Source: Wolbachia pipientis
GTDB lineage: Bacteria; Pseudomonadota; Alphaproteobacteria; Rickettsiales; Anaplasmataceae
DNA: 14,317 nucleotides
NCBI RefSeq assembly: GCF_023661085.1
Contig: NZ_JAHDJT010000012.1
Span: forward strand, 1-14,317
Direction of reading: 5' to 3'
Shown here: positions 1 through 7,553 of the stretch, piece after piece
Layout of the letters: the number at the start of each line of letters is the position of its first letter
Position numbering within the stretch: position 1 is the stretch's first letter
Program-made: the position numbers and the translations under genes
The notes under the pieces: generated by a model
Seen by the model: the letters and a program-made list of their open reading frames with translations, nothing else
Databases searched by the model: none
Told to the model about the DNA's origin: nothing

Positions 1-93
1 TTGTCATTTTAACCTGTACAGATTGGGAAGTTAAACAAATAGCTTCACTACTATGATAAGGGTATCGGCGAAGGTTGTCAAATAGTTTTTTTG
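1..93 (+). repeat. Dispersed repeat, copy A (inverted partner of copy C at the window's right end)
   Basis: Bases 1-51 are identical to the reverse complement of 14263-14313. The match continues to base 93 with 8 mismatches counted by eye (85/93 overall) and then fades through the T-run near 90-105. A third, more diverged copy lies at 9101-9188 in the same orientation as this one. All copies carry a TTGTCA start, a CTGTACAG or CTGCACAG core, a TAGCTTCA block and a GTTGTCAA-TAGTTTTTTT end. No protein is encoded. It could be a short non-autonomous mobile element or another dispersed repeat family; the type cannot be settled from one window. Confidence 0.85.
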
Positions 94-177
94 TTCTGTT
101 TCTATGGTTAGTGTTACGCATTGGAGTGACATAAATCTTGTGTTGTTTAAAAAGAGTGCTTAGGGGCAGCAAAAAAT

Positions 178-1089
178 ATGACAATTCTCAGTGTCATTAG
201 AAGGTTTTGCTTAAAAATATATTTTATTTCATTTAGAATATCTTACTTGGTTTATTTATATATAGTGAATAAGTTACTACAGAAGTTTTACAGCATTATT
301 TATTGTCTTTACCGTGCTTTGATTGACACAATTTATAATGACGGAATGGAGCATGCTGGATATTTATCATTTTTAATCCTATTGTCAATATTCCCTTTTC
401 TCATCGTTTTAATAGCTTTAGCGTCAACATTTGCAAATTTCTTAGACCAATATAACATCGGCTGGGCATTCATAATTGATCACATGCCACAGGACATTCT
501 AGCATCCTTAATGCCGCGTATTAGAGAGATAATATCTGGTCCACCACAGAGTTTATTGACTTTGGCAATTGTGGGTGCTGTTTGGACAGCCTCGTCAGCG
601 ATTGAAGGGCTGAGAACAATATTGAATAAAGCCTACAAAGTTCCAGTTTCGCCACCTTATATATTGAGAAGAGTGCTCAGTATATTGCAATTTTTAGTAA
701 TTACGCTCATTATAACTCTGACTATAGTGTTCTCTACATTAGTGCCAATGCTGATTGATTTTTCCTATCATGGACTAAGTTACACTAAATATCTCCTCAT
801 CGAATTTGTACTCTTTATAGTGGTTTCCTGGCTATACTTTATGCTACCCAGCGTAAAACAAAATATGTCAGACGTGTTTCCTGGATCTTGTGTAGTCGTT
901 ATGCTATGGACAGCTTCTGCCTCAGCTTTCAAACAATACTTAAAAGCCTCCTTTGGTCAATTGGACTTAATATACGGAAGTTTGGGTGGTGTGGTAGTAT
1001 CATTACTATTTTTCTATATAGTGAGTTTAATTTTTATATATGGAGCAAGGTTTAATTTTCAGCTAAAATGTTTTAATGAGTCTCGCTAA
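178..1089 (+). CDS. YihY/virulence factor BrkB family inner-membrane protein
   Basis: This is a polytopic membrane protein of 303 residues, about the usual size for the YihY/BrkB family. Members are bacterial inner-membrane proteins of uncertain biochemical role; early links to RNase BN and serum resistance are not a safe guide. Family signatures visible are an AGYLSFLILLSIFPFLIV block near residues 60-77, a W-T-A-S-S then LNKAY block near 136-153, and a C-terminal YGSLGGVVVSLLFFYIVSLI helix near 266-285 ending in GARFN. Hydrophobic helices are visible near 62-84, 125-142, 167-192, 205-223, 235-252 and 268-288. The first 35 or so residues form an extra hydrophobic-basic leader, so the start could be internal, but AGGGG at about 163-167 precedes the chosen ATG. 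The SDR gene follows after 9 bases, so the two are probably cotranscribed. Confidence 0.85.
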   Translation: MTILSVIRRFCLKIYFISFRISYLVYLYIVNKLLQKFYSIIYCLYRALIDTIYNDGMEHAGYLSFLILLSIFPFLIVLIALASTFANFLDQYNIGWAFIIDHMPQDILASLMPRIREIISGPPQSLLTLAIVGAVWTASSAIEGLRTILNKAYKVPVSPPYILRRVLSILQFLVITLIITLTIVFSTLVPMLIDFSYHGLSYTKYLLIEFVLFIVVSWLYFMLPSVKQNMSDVFPGSCVVVMLWTASASAFKQYLKASFGQLDLIYGSLGGVVVSLLFFYIVSLIFIYGARFNFQLKCFNESR

Positions 1090-1098
1090 GGAGAAAGA

Positions 1099-1848
1099 AT
1101 GGGTAAGTTAGAAGGCAAAATAGCTTTGATTACCGGGGCTTCAGGTGGAATTGGGTCTGCTGTTGCAAAAAGGTTTGTAAAGGAAGGTGCATGTGTAATT
1201 TTAATTTCAAGGTCTATTGATCATCTCAAGCCACTGTACAATGAAATTGAGGAATTTGAAGAATTCAAAGAAGGCTCTGTTAAGCTAATTCAACTTGATC
1301 TTTTGGACTTTGAAAACGTAAAGATACTAACAAACATGATAGAAAGCCTAAAATTATCGGAGTCTGGGGCTCTTGATATATTAGTTGCGTGTACTGGAAT
1401 TTTAGGTAAATTGAATCCTGTTCACGACTGCGAGCTTGAGGAGTTACAGAATGTAATGAACACAAATTTCACTGCCAATTGGTACTTGCTAAAAAACTTA
1501 GATCCAATGCTGAAAAAATCTAATTCTGGAAGAGTGATATTCATAACTTCAGAAGTAACACTTTCTCCTTCTTCCTATCCGTATTGGATACCTTATGCTG
1601 CAAGTAAAGCTGCACTAGAAATCATGGTAAAGATATATTCATCTGAAACAAAACATACAAAGCTATGCGTGAACGCTGTATATCCAGAAGGACCTGTTGA
1701 CAGCGAAATGTATAAGCAAGCGTTTCCTGGAAAGGATACGCCTGAATTAGTACTACCTGATAAACTAACAGACAAATTTGTGGAGTTAGCTTCTGAAGAC
1801 TGTAACGTATCAGGACAAATTTTACCATTGAGCAAATCTCTTGAATAA
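1099..1848 (+). CDS. SDR-family NAD(P)-dependent oxidoreductase
   Basis: A classical short-chain dehydrogenase/reductase of 249 residues with a single Rossmann fold. The cofactor glycine motif TGASGGIG is at residues 12-19, a catalytic serine is likely at S151 (SEVTLS), and the active-site pair YAASK gives Y166 and K170. N123 (NTNFTANW) fits the helix-alpha-4 asparagine. The usual NNAG motif after beta-4 is replaced by ACTG at 97-100, which is unusual but does not remove catalytic residues. Length and motif spacing are normal. GGAGA lies just upstream of the ATG, and the gene follows yihY at 9 bases. Family assignment is firm. The substrate is unknown: a FabG-like 3-oxoacyl reductase is one option, but the atypical NNAG and a poorly conserved C-terminus argue against assuming it. 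Confidence 0.85.
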   Translation: MGKLEGKIALITGASGGIGSAVAKRFVKEGACVILISRSIDHLKPLYNEIEEFEEFKEGSVKLIQLDLLDFENVKILTNMIESLKLSESGALDILVACTGILGKLNPVHDCELEELQNVMNTNFTANWYLLKNLDPMLKKSNSGRVIFITSEVTLSPSSYPYWIPYAASKAALEIMVKIYSSETKHTKLCVNAVYPEGPVDSEMYKQAFPGKDTPELVLPDKLTDKFVELASEDCNVSGQILPLSKSLE

Positions 1849-1870
1849 GTTGCACAGCTGTACGAATACT

Positions 1871-1899
1871 ATGACTTGAGCCTACCAAGAGGGTGTCAT
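1871..1899. terminator. Possible hairpin between convergent genes
   Basis: In the 65-base gap between the convergent SDR and lepA stop codons, ATGAC (1871-1875) can pair with GTCAT (1895-1899), and an inner CTTG can pair with CAAG (1886-1889). No clear T-run follows on either strand, so this is at best a weak bidirectional terminator. ACAGCTGT a few bases earlier is a perfect 8-base palindrome. Confidence 0.25.
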
Positions 1900-1913
1900 G
1901 AAAGTAGATACTG

Positions 1914-3710
1914 CTAGTCATTTATCTTCAAAGCTTGAATAAAAGCATTATGTGGAATATTGACATTTCCTATAGAATGCAATCTTTTCTTACCTTTCTT
2001 TTGTTTTCCTAAAAGCTTCATTCTTCGCGTTACATCTCCACCATAGAGTTTAGCTGTCACATCCTTCCTGTATGGATTAATCGTTTCCCTGGCAATAATT
2101 TTGCTACCCACTGCTGCTTGAATTACAATCTTATATTGCTGACGTGGTATCAAATCTTTCAAACGCGCACATATTTCACGTCCTCTTTTTTCTGCCCTAC
2201 TTTTGTGAACAATGCATGCCAATGCATCAACAGGCTCTCCATTAACTAAAAAGCTCAATTTATCTATCTGACTTTCCCGATAATCGGAAATTTCCCAATC
2301 CAAACTTGCGTATCCCTTAGAAATTGATTTTAGCCTATCGTAAAAATCAAAAACAACCTCAGATAACGGTAACTTATACTTCATCAGTGCTGTTGTCGTG
2401 CTACCAACATAAGATAGATCTTTTTGCTCTCCTCTTCTTTCTTCACACAGAGATAGAATTTCTCCTAAATATTGATCAGGCACCATTATAGTTGCGGTAA
2501 TCCACGGCTCTTCTACCATCTCAATCTTTGTAGGATCTGGCATATCACTTGGATTATGAATATTCAGAATTTCACTATTTCGTGTTGTAACCCTATATAT
2601 AACACTCGGCGCGGTTGCTGTTAGGTCTAAATCAAACTCTCTCTCAAGCCTCTCTTGGATAACTTCAAGATGCAGCATCCCTAAGAAACCGCAACGAAAT
2701 CCATAGCCGAGTGCATTCGACGTTTCAGCTTCAAAGGTAAAACTTGCATCATTTAAATGTAGTTTTTCCAGTGCTTCTCTTAAATATTTAAAGTCATCTG
2801 TTTTGTTGGGAAAAATGCTACAGAATACCACAGGGTGCACTTCTTTAAATCCAGGCAGTGCTTCATTACAAGGCCTCTTTTCCTCAGTGATGGTGTCCCC
2901 TACCCTACAGTCCGCCACTTCTTTCATTGAAGCAGTTATAAAACCAACTTCACCTGCTGAAAGTTCACCCGTCATTACCTTTTTAGGAGTAGAAATACCG
3001 ATATTATCCACCTGGTATGTAGCATTGTTGGACATCATAACAATCTTCATACCTTTTTTTAGTACTCCATTTTTAACTCGCACTAAAATCACTACCCCTA
3101 GATAAGGATCATACCAACTATCAACCAAAATCGCTTGCAGTGGAGCGTTTGCATCACCCTGTGGAGCTGGAAGTCTCGTCACTATTGCTTCGAGTACATC
3201 CCTTACTCCAAGTCCAGTCTTTGCTGATATTAAAACTGACTCACTTGCATCAATACCAATTACTTCTTCAACCTGAAGTTCTACCCTTTCTGGATCTGCA
3301 GCAGGGAGATCAACTTTATTGAGCACAACTATTATCTCATGATTATTGTCAACAGCTTTGTATACATTCGCAAGAGTTTGAGCCTCAACTCCCTGGCTGC
3401 TATCCACCACTAAAAGCGAACCTTCGCATGCAGCCAAGCTTCGACTCACCTCATATGAAAAGTCAACATGACCTGGGGTATCCATAAGGTTCAAGCAATA
3501 TTGATTCCCATCATTTGCAGTGTAGTTGAGCCTTACCGTCTGTGCTTTGATTGTAATTCCACGTTCGCGTTCTATTTCCATTGAATCGAGCACTTGATTG
3601 GTCATTTCTCTTGCTTCAAGACCATTACATTCTTCTATCAAGCGATCAGCAAGCGTTGACTTTCCGTGATCTATATGTGCTATTATTGCAAAATTTCTTA
3701 TATTATCCAT
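1914..3710 (-). CDS. lepA: Elongation factor 4 (LepA), ribosome back-translocase GTPase
   Basis: LepA/EF4 is a translational GTPase of the EF-G family that binds the ribosome and influences elongation or 30S maturation. From the chosen ATG it is 598 residues, the normal length. G-domain motifs are AHIDHGKST (11-19), RGITIK (50-55), DTPGH (77-81, with the catalytic-type His), NKVD (131-134) and SAK (162-164). The LepA-specific C-terminus is present, ending in [19 protein letters not shown] followed by a short tail. The frame opens further upstream at a TTG (3767), but the [12 protein letters not shown] start is typical of the family, so the ATG at 3708-3710 is preferred despite a weak ribosome binding site. 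The decarboxylase gene ends 61 bases upstream on the same strand, so the two are likely transcribed together. Confidence 0.97.
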   Translation of the reverse strand: MDNIRNFAIIAHIDHGKSTLADRLIEECNGLEAREMTNQVLDSMEIERERGITIKAQTVRLNYTANDGNQYCLNLMDTPGHVDFSYEVSRSLAACEGSLLVVDSSQGVEAQTLANVYKAVDNNHEIIVVLNKVDLPAADPERVELQVEEVIGIDASESVLISAKTGLGVRDVLEAIVTRLPAPQGDANAPLQAILVDSWYDPYLGVVILVRVKNGVLKKGMKIVMMSNNATYQVDNIGISTPKKVMTGELSAGEVGFITASMKEVADCRVGDTITEEKRPCNEALPGFKEVHPVVFCSIFPNKTDDFKYLREALEKLHLNDASFTFEAETSNALGYGFRCGFLGMLHLEVIQERLEREFDLDLTATAPSVIYRVTTRNSEILNIHNPSDMPDPTKIEMVEEPWITATIMVPDQYLGEILSLCEERRGEQKDLSYVGSTTTALMKYKLPLSEVVFDFYDRLKSISKGYASLDWEISDYRESQIDKLSFLVNGEPVDALACIVHKSRAEKRGREICARLKDLIPRQQYKIVIQAAVGSKIIARETINPYRKDVTAKLYGGDVTRRMKLLGKQKKGKKRLHSIGNVNIPHNAFIQALKIND

Positions 3711-3771
3711 TGATGGCCATTCTACATATTGCAGAACTATTTTACATTTGAAGTACTGCAAGGGCAATTAC

Positions 3772-5169
3772 TTACTTCCCCTTTAACAAAGATAGTACCT
3801 GCTTCGAGTGAGAAACCACCTTATTAACCATATAGCTCTCATGATTATTATCTATTTTAGACAATTCATATAGGTAATTTACCATCATTCCAGCTGATTG
3901 ACTAATGCCCTTTTCAGAAGTGTCTGCCATCCAGTTTAGTTGTTTTATTGATGCACCATTGCTTAAATGAAAATGTGCTACCGGATCATAAGCACCGCCA
4001 CTACTGTTTTTAACCTTCAGCAAGTAATGTGCACAAAGCTTCAGCAAGCATTGTTTTTCGCATTCAGTATCGGTTTTTAACTGCTCTATGCTTTCTAAAA
4101 TTTCTGCGCTAGATTGCTTTATATTCAGTTTGCCCAATAAAGTAATATCTTGGCTTAAACTTTCTTTCAGCCATTTTGTAAAGCCAGGTATTGGGGAAAG
4201 CGTTGCGTATGTTTTTATACTTTTAAGCTCCTGTGATAGTTTTTCCACAACCCTTTTGATCAAAAAATTACCCAGGCTGATTCCAGACAACCCTACTTGG
4301 GTATTTGATATTGAATAGAATATGGCAGTGCTTGCACTGCTTGGATCACTTGAAGGTACCGACTCATCTAAGAGATGTTGAATGCTATCTGCAATTCCAT
4401 CCATCAATGCAACTTCTACAAAAATTAGAGGCTCGTTTGGTATTTTGTAATGAAAAAAGGCAAAACATAGACGATCAGAATCCAGCCTGTTTTTTAAGTC
4501 ACCCCAAGAAGAAATTTTATGCACAGCTTCATATTTTATAAGTTTTTCTAACAACGATGCAGGTGAATCCCAGGTAATTTGACGAAGATCGAGCAGATCA
4601 ACGTCAACCCAGGAGAGAAGTATGCTTTTCAGTTCACTTTCTAGTCGATTGAGCTCTTTATATTGGTTCTTTAACTTAAGCACGTCAGAACGCATATCGA
4701 CAATAAACTTAAGGCCTTCCGGCAAAGAAATAAACTGCTTCAATATTTTAGAACGCGGTGATTCAAGGACTTTTATCAAGTCCTGTTCAAATTTATAGTT
4801 TAACTCGGGATTCTGATTTTCCCTATATTCTTTTATTTTTTCATCTATCTCCGCTTTATTCAGATTAAATTTTTCTGCCAGGGTCTGCAAAAATTTTATT
4901 TTACCCTTCCCAGATAAACTTAAATATAGATTACCAAGAGATACGGTGTTCTTACGTGCTGAGACCTCCCCTCCCTTTGGGTTTAAGCACTCGTTCATCT
5001 TCAAGACTAAGCTATCGATATCGCGGCTACTACTTAAATCAGGGCTAATATTGCCAATCCACGATCTTACAGCATCTGCCACTTCACCTAGTATTTTAAA
5101 AAAGCCTTTTACTGCTTTCTTATCTTCAACTTGTGCTATATCAGTTTTAACTAGTGATTCTTTCGTCAT
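3772..5169 (-). CDS. Malonyl-CoA decarboxylase
   Basis: This enzyme converts malonyl-CoA to acetyl-CoA and CO2. At 465 residues it has the expected two-part architecture: a helical N-terminal domain (about 60-220) and a catalytic GNAT-like domain (about 225-440). Diagnostic strings are FFHYKIPNEPLIFVEVAL near 238-255, GLSGISLGNFLIKRVV near 293-308, and TLSPIPGFTKWL at 323-334, where S325 matches the catalytic serine of characterised family members. DPVAHFHLSNGA at 395-406 supplies the matching catalytic histidine, H401. Both catalytic positions are therefore intact. No malonyl-CoA synthetase or malonate transporter gene is in the window, so this is not a mat-type operon. The start codon lies close to the divergent upstream gap and has only a weak Shine-Dalgarno sequence. 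A role in removing malonyl-CoA or tuning lipid synthesis is inference. Confidence 0.9.
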   Translation of the reverse strand: MTKESLVKTDIAQVEDKKAVKGFFKILGEVADAVRSWIGNISPDLSSSRDIDSLVLKMNECLNPKGGEVSARKNTVSLGNLYLSLSGKGKIKFLQTLAEKFNLNKAEIDEKIKEYRENQNPELNYKFEQDLIKVLESPRSKILKQFISLPEGLKFIVDMRSDVLKLKNQYKELNRLESELKSILLSWVDVDLLDLRQITWDSPASLLEKLIKYEAVHKISSWGDLKNRLDSDRLCFAFFHYKIPNEPLIFVEVALMDGIADSIQHLLDESVPSSDPSSASTAIFYSISNTQVGLSGISLGNFLIKRVVEKLSQELKSIKTYATLSPIPGFTKWLKESLSQDITLLGKLNIKQSSAEILESIEQLKTDTECEKQCLLKLCAHYLLKVKNSSGGAYDPVAHFHLSNGASIKQLNWMADTSEKGISQSAGMMVNYLYELSKIDNNHESYMVNKVVSHSKQVLSLLKGK

Positions 5170-5257
5170 AGATTTTTTTTACCATACATCTATATTAAAC
5201 CAAAGAAAAATCTTAGTCTACACAGCAGACACCGTTATCAAATTATTAGTAATTTTC

Positions 5258-5280
5258 ATGATATAATTAATCATAGTTAA
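5258..5280 (+). promoter_or_regulatory. Promoter-like -10 region for the 311-residue gene, with a small dyad
   Basis: TATAAT lies at 5262-5267, 27 bases before the start codon. No good -35 box sits 16-18 bases upstream. The -10 is framed by an inverted pair, ATGAT (5258-5262) and ATCAT (5270-5274), which could be an operator but is weak evidence in AT-rich DNA. The stretch ATATAATTAAT, a short gap and TAGTTAA recurs before the 576-residue gene at 11503-11521. Confidence 0.45.
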
Positions 5281-5294
5281 CAGAGAAAAACGTT

Positions 5295-6230
5295 ATGGCA
5301 GAAGCAAGGGAAAATCCAATAGTTACATTGAAGGCCCAAGCCAAAAAGTTTGACTTCAGCAAATTAAGAGCCGCAAAAGATAACAAAGGAGCAAATTCAG
5401 GTGAAACAATGCATGGCGATTTTCACAGAATGAATTTTGTTATCAATGAGAAAATTATAGACAAAACTTCAATTCACACGTTGATAGAAAGAGCTTGGAA
5501 GCAATATTCATGGAGAGAACTCAAGCACAGTCTAATTGATAAAGGAACTAATACATATGGGAAAAAGCTTTACAGCAGCGAAGAGCAAGTTTTTCTACTC
5601 AAAGAAGAAGTAAAGAAAAACAATAATTATCGCCCAATTGCAAAGGAGATTTTTAAGGAAATGTTTGAGTATGCCAAAGCTCGAGTTCCAAGTGACCCCA
5701 TTTTAGAAGAGCTAGTTACTAATTGTAATCAGTCTTCTTACTATGGTGGAGGGCTAGTAATAAACGTCCTCGCTCCTGCACTTTTTCCCCATGAGCTAAT
5801 GCCTCAAAGTCAGAGCACTATCCACATCAACTGTACCAATAGAAACTGTGTTAGCATCAAATCCGATAACGAAATGTCTATCACAGACACTAAATTGCTA
5901 ACTCACGGTTGTGACCCAAAAGAAGCAGTTATATGTCAGTTAAATAACTCACTAGAGTTTACACTTGAGTCTCAAGATGGCAAAGATGGTGTAACATACA
6001 AAGACGGTAAATTATCACTTACTATTCCCAAGGGGCTAAAAAGCTATCAAGATGGTGGCAAGAGTCTGTTTGATGTTATAAAAGAATATTTCCAAAAATT
6101 CTGCGAAAAGTTAGGATTTAAGTTCGAAGCAAAAATAAAACAAAATTTAAGAAAGCAATTGAAAGTAGATAGCCATTTGGAAAGCGTGAAACCTCCTGCT
6201 CATATTAATCATCATGTTCATGGCAATTGA
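5295..6230 (+). CDS. Unrecognised 311-residue protein
   Basis: I do not recognise this protein. It starts at an ATG preceded by AGAGAAA, has no signal peptide and no membrane segment, and is mostly polar. Residues 1-35 are basic and low in structure, 55-135 look helical (LIERAWKQYSWRELK, then KEIFKEMFEYAKAR), 145-245 look beta-rich with many Ser, Thr and Asn, and 255-292 look helical again (LFDVIKEYFQKFCEKLGFKF). There are six cysteines; C180 and C185 flank TNRN, and C206 and C214 follow, a spacing that could bind metal but has no recognised motif. The tail carries several histidines (HINHHVHGN). It stands alone between divergent and convergent neighbours and has its own -10 box. A lineage-restricted Wolbachia protein, possibly an effector, is a guess from lack of recognisable family. 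Confidence 0.8.
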   Translation: MAEARENPIVTLKAQAKKFDFSKLRAAKDNKGANSGETMHGDFHRMNFVINEKIIDKTSIHTLIERAWKQYSWRELKHSLIDKGTNTYGKKLYSSEEQVFLLKEEVKKNNNYRPIAKEIFKEMFEYAKARVPSDPILEELVTNCNQSSYYGGGLVINVLAPALFPHELMPQSQSTIHINCTNRNCVSIKSDNEMSITDTKLLTHGCDPKEAVICQLNNSLEFTLESQDGKDGVTYKDGKLSLTIPKGLKSYQDGGKSLFDVIKEYFQKFCEKLGFKFEAKIKQNLRKQLKVDSHLESVKPPAHINHHVHGN

Positions 6231-6261
6231 GGATTAACCCTTCTAACCTTTGCTTCTTAAC

Positions 6262-6939
6262 TTAAGATGCTCCAGCATCATCTACTGCTTCTAAATACAT
6301 CATTGCTAGACATATACCGCTATGCACTTCTATAGATATCTTATCGCTTAAACTTCGATTAAAGCAAGAATTCTTTCCTGGAAAAGCAAGCTTATCAAAA
6401 GATAGCTCCCATTTTAATCCTTTAGTTGATATTTGAGCTCTCGGTATACCAAGTAAGGATATTTTAGTATTTTTCGGCAAAGAAAAATGGGTAATGCCTT
6501 TTTTTAAGATGTACCCTACCATGGGAGGTGCAGGCGTGTAAAAGATACTACCTGCACTTAGAAAAACGTTAATATTTTGCAGTATGTGATCAATTGCTCC
6601 TCCAGTAATACCCGTTATTATCGATGGCAGCAACTTAATTGTTTTTAAGTGAGCCATTGCTTTAGAAAAGTCACAGTAATCCTGATCAGGTAAATATACT
6701 GTGCTTAAACCAGTACGTAGATTCGGACTTATGCTATCCAAATCTCCTATTACAAGATCAGGTTGTACGTCAATTGATAAAAGCCTATTTGCTCCTCCAT
6801 CTACAGCAATAATAGGTATGCCTTGTTTAAAAAACGACGAATCAGGTATTTCTCCATTCAATACCACGATAGAACGATATTGTTGTTGTATACTACAGCG
6901 TTGTACATGATTATGAAATGCTTCGTATAGATTTTGCAT
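6262..6939 (-). CDS. thiN: Thiamine pyrophosphokinase (thiamine diphosphokinase)
   Basis: This enzyme transfers pyrophosphate from ATP to thiamine to make thiamine diphosphate in the cytosol. At 225 residues it has the usual family length. Motifs in order are the N-terminal strand VVLNGEIP (25-32), VDGGAN (46-51), PDLVIGDLDSI (60-70, acidic metal-binding residues), DQDYCDFSKA (85-94) and GITGGAIDH (110-118). The C-terminal small beta-barrel domain follows, ending near SGICLAMMYLE. The conserved Arg often seen in GGR-DH is replaced (GGAIDH). The chosen ATG lies inside the end of the upstream SemiSWEET gene, a 29-base overlap that suggests translational coupling; no strong Shine-Dalgarno sequence is visible. 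No TPP riboswitch was seen upstream. It implies salvage of thiamine from the host. Confidence 0.9.
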   Translation of the reverse strand: MQNLYEAFHNHVQRCSIQQQYRSIVVLNGEIPDSSFFKQGIPIIAVDGGANRLLSIDVQPDLVIGDLDSISPNLRTGLSTVYLPDQDYCDFSKAMAHLKTIKLLPSIITGITGGAIDHILQNINVFLSAGSIFYTPAPPMVGYILKKGITHFSLPKNTKISLLGIPRAQISTKGLKWELSFDKLAFPGKNSCFNRSLSDKISIEVHSGICLAMMYLEAVDDAGAS

Positions 6940-7195
6940 CGTAATAACATTTTTGAATAATTAATATTATACTAATTACTAACCCAGCAACATTGCTAAG
7001 TATTACAAAAGTTGAACTCTGACAGAGACCATAGCCAATCCAAGATAATGAACAAATAAGGTAATTTACCAGCATCAGCATCGATACGTCGCGAGTAAGC
7101 TTAGTGACATATGCTTTATATACTTGCGGTAATAATCCAATTAGAGATGTAATTAACGCGATGAAACCAAGGAATGCTTCAATATTTGTGTGCAT
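6911..7195 (-). CDS. SemiSWEET/PQ-loop family three-helix membrane transporter
   Basis: From the chosen ATG this is 94 residues, the normal size of a SemiSWEET protomer, which works as a dimer. Three hydrophobic helices are visible, near 6-28, 37-58 and 62-83. The PQ motif is P23-Q24 in helix 1 (GLLPQVYKAY). W52 (SWIGYGL) and N68 (LSNVAG) sit where bacterial SemiSWEETs have their pocket tryptophan and asparagine. The frame is open 30 codons further upstream, but those residues are polar and basic and unlike the family. AGGA at 7202-7205, six bases before the ATG, supports this start. Its 3' end overlaps thiN by 29 bases. Sugar transport is the family default; a thiamine-related cargo is possible from context only. 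Confidence 0.85.
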   Translation of the reverse strand: MHTNIEAFLGFIALITSLIGLLPQVYKAYVTKLTRDVSMLMLVNYLICSLSWIGYGLCQSSTFVILSNVAGLVISIILIIQKCYYDAKSIRSIS

Positions 7196-7201
7196 ACATT
7201 T

Positions 7202-7205
7202 TCCT
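7202..7205 (-). promoter_or_regulatory. Ribosome binding site deciding the SemiSWEET start
   Basis: On the reverse strand AGGA stands six bases before the ATG at 7193-7195. This favours the 94-residue start over the longer open frame reaching 7285. Confidence 0.6.
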
Positions 7206-7386
7206 ACGTCTGCTTTAACAATATCAGGTTCGAAGTCTTGTACTATCGGCTTTTTAAAGTGCCTCCTAATGTATAATAATATCATTAAGCTTCTTTGTAT
7301 AGCTTAAACTAAGCAAAAAAATAGCTTCCAGCCTCAGCCGATACTACGTTTGCTATTTTTTAACATAAATTTGCCACTAAAATATG

Positions 7387-7415
7387 TTGATATTGAGTTT
7401 CAAGATCTCTATAAT
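7387..7415 (+). promoter_or_regulatory. Strong sigma-70-type promoter ahead of a candidate small RNA
   Basis: TTGATA (7387-7392) and TATAAT (7410-7415) are separated by exactly 17 bases, which is close to the sigma-70 consensus. A start site about seven bases downstream falls at 7422-7424, the beginning of the G-rich strand of the candidate RNA's closing stem. No convincing gene follows directly. Confidence 0.6.
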
Positions 7416-7421
7416 GTAAAA

Positions 7422-7530
7422 TGTGGGGGTAATAAACCTGTCCTCACGGTGGTAGGTAATCGTAATTGAGTTTTCACGCTCGTACTTTTGTTAGGAGATT
7501 AGCTTCCCACACCAAAATAGGTGTCTTTGA
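7422..7530 (+). ncRNA. Candidate structured small RNA or leader, identity unknown
   Basis: The 548 bases from 7196 to 7743 hold no convincing gene, but this part looks organised. It begins at the expected start of the promoter at 7387-7415. TGTGGG (7422-7427) pairs with CCCACA (7506-7511), extended by two G-U pairs and by TAAT (7430-7433) with ATTA (7498-7501), then CCT (7437-7439) with AGG (7493-7495). An inner arm pairs GTA-GAG with CTC-GTAC near 7462-7484. A second hairpin, ACACC (7509-7513) with GGTGT (7520-7524), follows and ends in CTTTG. It does not match what I remember of SRP RNA, tmRNA, RNase P RNA or the TPP riboswitch; 6S RNA cannot be excluded. Pairings were found by hand and no energy was computed. 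Confidence 0.35.
7509..7528 (+). terminator. Weak intrinsic-terminator-like hairpin
   Basis: ACACC and GGTGT form a 5-bp stem with a 6-base loop, followed by only three T residues. Bases 7509-7511 are shared with the closing stem of the candidate RNA, so the two structures are mutually exclusive. Confidence 0.3.
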
Positions 7531-7553
7531 TATCTATTACAGCTGCTAGGCTC

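Noticed and set aside
1593..1921. Reverse-strand open frames across the SDR gene
   Set aside because: They lie antisense to a clear SDR gene, show no family features, and reflect codon bias of the real gene.
2803..3322. Forward open frames across lepA
   Set aside because: They are shadows of the conserved lepA frame with no recognisable motifs.
3711..3767. 19-residue N-terminal extension of LepA from a TTG
   Set aside because: LepA proteins normally begin just before the [15 protein letters not shown] motif; the extra residues are not family-like.
5235..5294. Full sigma-70 promoter with -35 box before the 311-residue gene
   Set aside because: TATAAT is clear, but no TTG-type hexamer lies at 16-18 bases, so only the -10 is claimed.
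7196..7285. 30-residue N-terminal extension of the SemiSWEET protein
   Set aside because: It is polar and basic, makes the protein longer than the family, and the internal ATG has an AGGA six bases upstream.
7422..7530. Naming the candidate RNA as SRP RNA, tmRNA, RNase P RNA or TPP riboswitch
   Set aside because: None of their conserved core sequences is present; 6S could not be confirmed by eye either.
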